DNA from: Fidelibacterota bacterium
Lineage (GTDB): Bacteria > Fidelibacterota > Marinisomatia > Marinisomatales > UBA1611
NCBI GenBank assembly: GCA_002717915.1
Contig: PBCV01000019.1
Location: 16,242 to 22,302 of the forward strand
Direction of reading: 5' to 3'
Length of the DNA stretch: 6,061 nt
Below are positions 5,407-6,061 of this stretch, in pieces. A model generated the notes under the pieces. It saw nothing but the letters and a program-made list of their open reading frames with translations. It was not told the origin of the DNA and did not search any database. The first letter of the stretch is position 1, and each line of letters begins with the position of its first letter. Position numbers and translations under genes: made by a program.

Positions 5407-6061
5407 TTTGTTATTGATCTAATTAATTCCAACTCTTGCTCTGACGCATAATTGGCATCCCAATCCGCCAATTTATGTTCCATGATCTCACGATATTTCC
5501 AAGGCAGGAGTAAAATAAAATATAGCATACTTAAATACCCGTTGGGTAACATGGGAGCATCTTTATAAGGCTCTAATTTCCAAAAAGGCAGGTTACTTTT
5601 TTCATGATGGGCTGAGTGTCGGGTAAGATTAAACAACAGGGTGCTGCTTACCATATGATTTGAGTTCCAGGAATGTTTCGGCTCTATGGCAGCCCCTGCA
5701 ACACGAACCAATCCATAATGTTCTAAATAATTCACAGTCTCTAACATAATCTTTGCCCAAAGAACTGATCCAAAATAAACAACCAAACTCATTGTTCCGC
5801 CCAATGAAATCGCGGCAGTTAAGATTATAGATCTTAAATAGATCTGGAACATTTGATTTTGTAAGGAAATGGGACTTAAGCCCAACTGTGCTAATCTTTC
5901 AGATTCCCACTTCCACGCGTTTTTTAGGGTACCCAATGTTGATCGAATAATAAATGAATAGACACCTTCATTACGGCGGGCAGTTTCTGGATCCTGGTTC
6001 GTAGCAACATATTTGTGGTGTCCATGAACATGTTCAATGCCAAATGCAGGATCCCAGGTTA
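5403..6061 (-). CDS. AlkB-like integral membrane alkane monooxygenase / fatty acid desaturase superfamily, 5' end cut
   Basis: 218 complete codons are present; the frame is open to the window edge, so the start and roughly the first 40-45% are missing. Visible histidine boxes are E-H-V-H-G-H-H-K (fragment residues 9-16, the second box) and T-R-H-S-A-H-H-E (146-153, the third), with the AlkB signatures N-E-G-V-Y-S-F, N-Y-L-E-H-Y-G-L (110-117) and S-W-N-S-N-H. The last also belongs to the di-iron site. These closely match alkane 1-monooxygenase, which hydroxylates terminal methyl groups of alkanes using O2 and rubredoxin. The third box has Ala where classic AlkB has Asp (H-S-D-H-H). Hydrophobic segments (about 72-98 and 174-186) agree with a membrane enzyme. 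An apparent TTG start at 5936 is an artefact, because conserved box 2 lies upstream of it. Substrate in this organism is uncertain (alkanes, fatty acyl or other lipid chains). Confidence 0.88.
   Translation of the reverse strand, partial: TWDPAFGIEHVHGHHKYVATNQDPETARRNEGVYSFIIRSTLGTLKNAWKWESERLAQLGLSPISLQNQMFQIYLRSIILTAAISLGGTMSLVVYFGSVLWAKIMLETVNYLEHYGLVRVAGAAIEPKHSWNSNHMVSSTLLFNLTRHSAHHEKSNLPFWKLEPYKDAPMLPNGYLSMLYFILLLPWKYREIMEHKLADWDANYASEQELELIRSITK

Noticed and set aside
5403..5936. Start of the AlkB-like gene at the TTG at 5936
   Set aside because: The frame stays open to the window edge and encodes the conserved E-H-V-H-G-H-H-K box upstream, so the gene is cut by the window and does not start here.
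1..6061. CRISPR array, tRNA/rRNA gene, insertion sequence or attachment site
   Set aside because: I saw no regularly spaced direct repeats, no tRNA-like cloverleaf, no transposase or integrase motifs and no flanking duplications; the window is nearly filled by the listed genes.

Overview
The window is AT-rich and every supported gene lies on the minus strand, so transcription runs from high to low coordinates. The C-terminal sorting domain (a NFPNPFNP motif followed by an IYDLNGRLV / FPNGIYLIKL pattern) is a type IX secretion signal, which places the organism in the Fibrobacteres-Chlorobi-Bacteroidetes superphylum. This phrasing, the AlkB-type hydroxylase and the base composition suggest a marine uncultured lineage such as Candidatus Marinimicrobia (SAR406). 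That assignment is an inference and I could not test it.

Layout in transcription order. (1) 6061-5403: the 3' two-thirds of an AlkB-like membrane di-iron hydroxylase, cut by the window edge. (2) 5406-4270: a class V PLP aminotransferase of the isopenicillin-N-epimerase-like group, joined to the hydroxylase gene by an ATGA overlap. (3) 4238-3624: an unrecognised membrane protein. (4) 3614-2796: an MTA/SAH-nucleosidase-like protein with an extra C-terminal domain. (5) 2815-1799: a spore-photoproduct-lyase-family radical SAM protein that overlaps the nucleosidase gene by 20 bases. These five genes are tightly packed and probably form one operon. (6) A 93-base gap with an AT-rich inverted repeat. 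(7) 1705-1604: a 33-residue single-span membrane protein. (8) 1611-79: a 510-residue secreted protein that is readable only if an in-frame UGA at 1446-1444 is decoded as selenocysteine. The last 78 bases hold at most the start of another gene.

The main result is the gene at 1611-79. A simple ORF call starts it at a TTG at 1395 and loses its N-terminus. Upstream of that TTG the same frame stays open through one TGA back to a GTG with a good Shine-Dalgarno sequence at 1611. This adds a signal peptide and the first half of a thioredoxin fold. The TGA sits exactly at the first Cys of the CxxC active site (Y-U-G-V-C-R). Directly 3' of it, the mRNA can fold into a 9-bp hairpin with one bulged U and a GUU apical loop, which resembles a bacterial SECIS. 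The predicted product is an exported redox selenoprotein (UxxC thioredoxin fold) fused to a right-handed beta-helix and a T9SS sorting domain. It is translationally coupled to a tiny membrane protein.

A second point of interest is the radical SAM protein. It keeps the CxxxCxxC cluster and overall family similarity, but by hand alignment it lacks the H-atom-relay residues of Bacillus spore photoproduct lyase (Cys141 becomes Tyr, Tyr99 becomes Phe). It is coupled to a nucleosidase-like gene.
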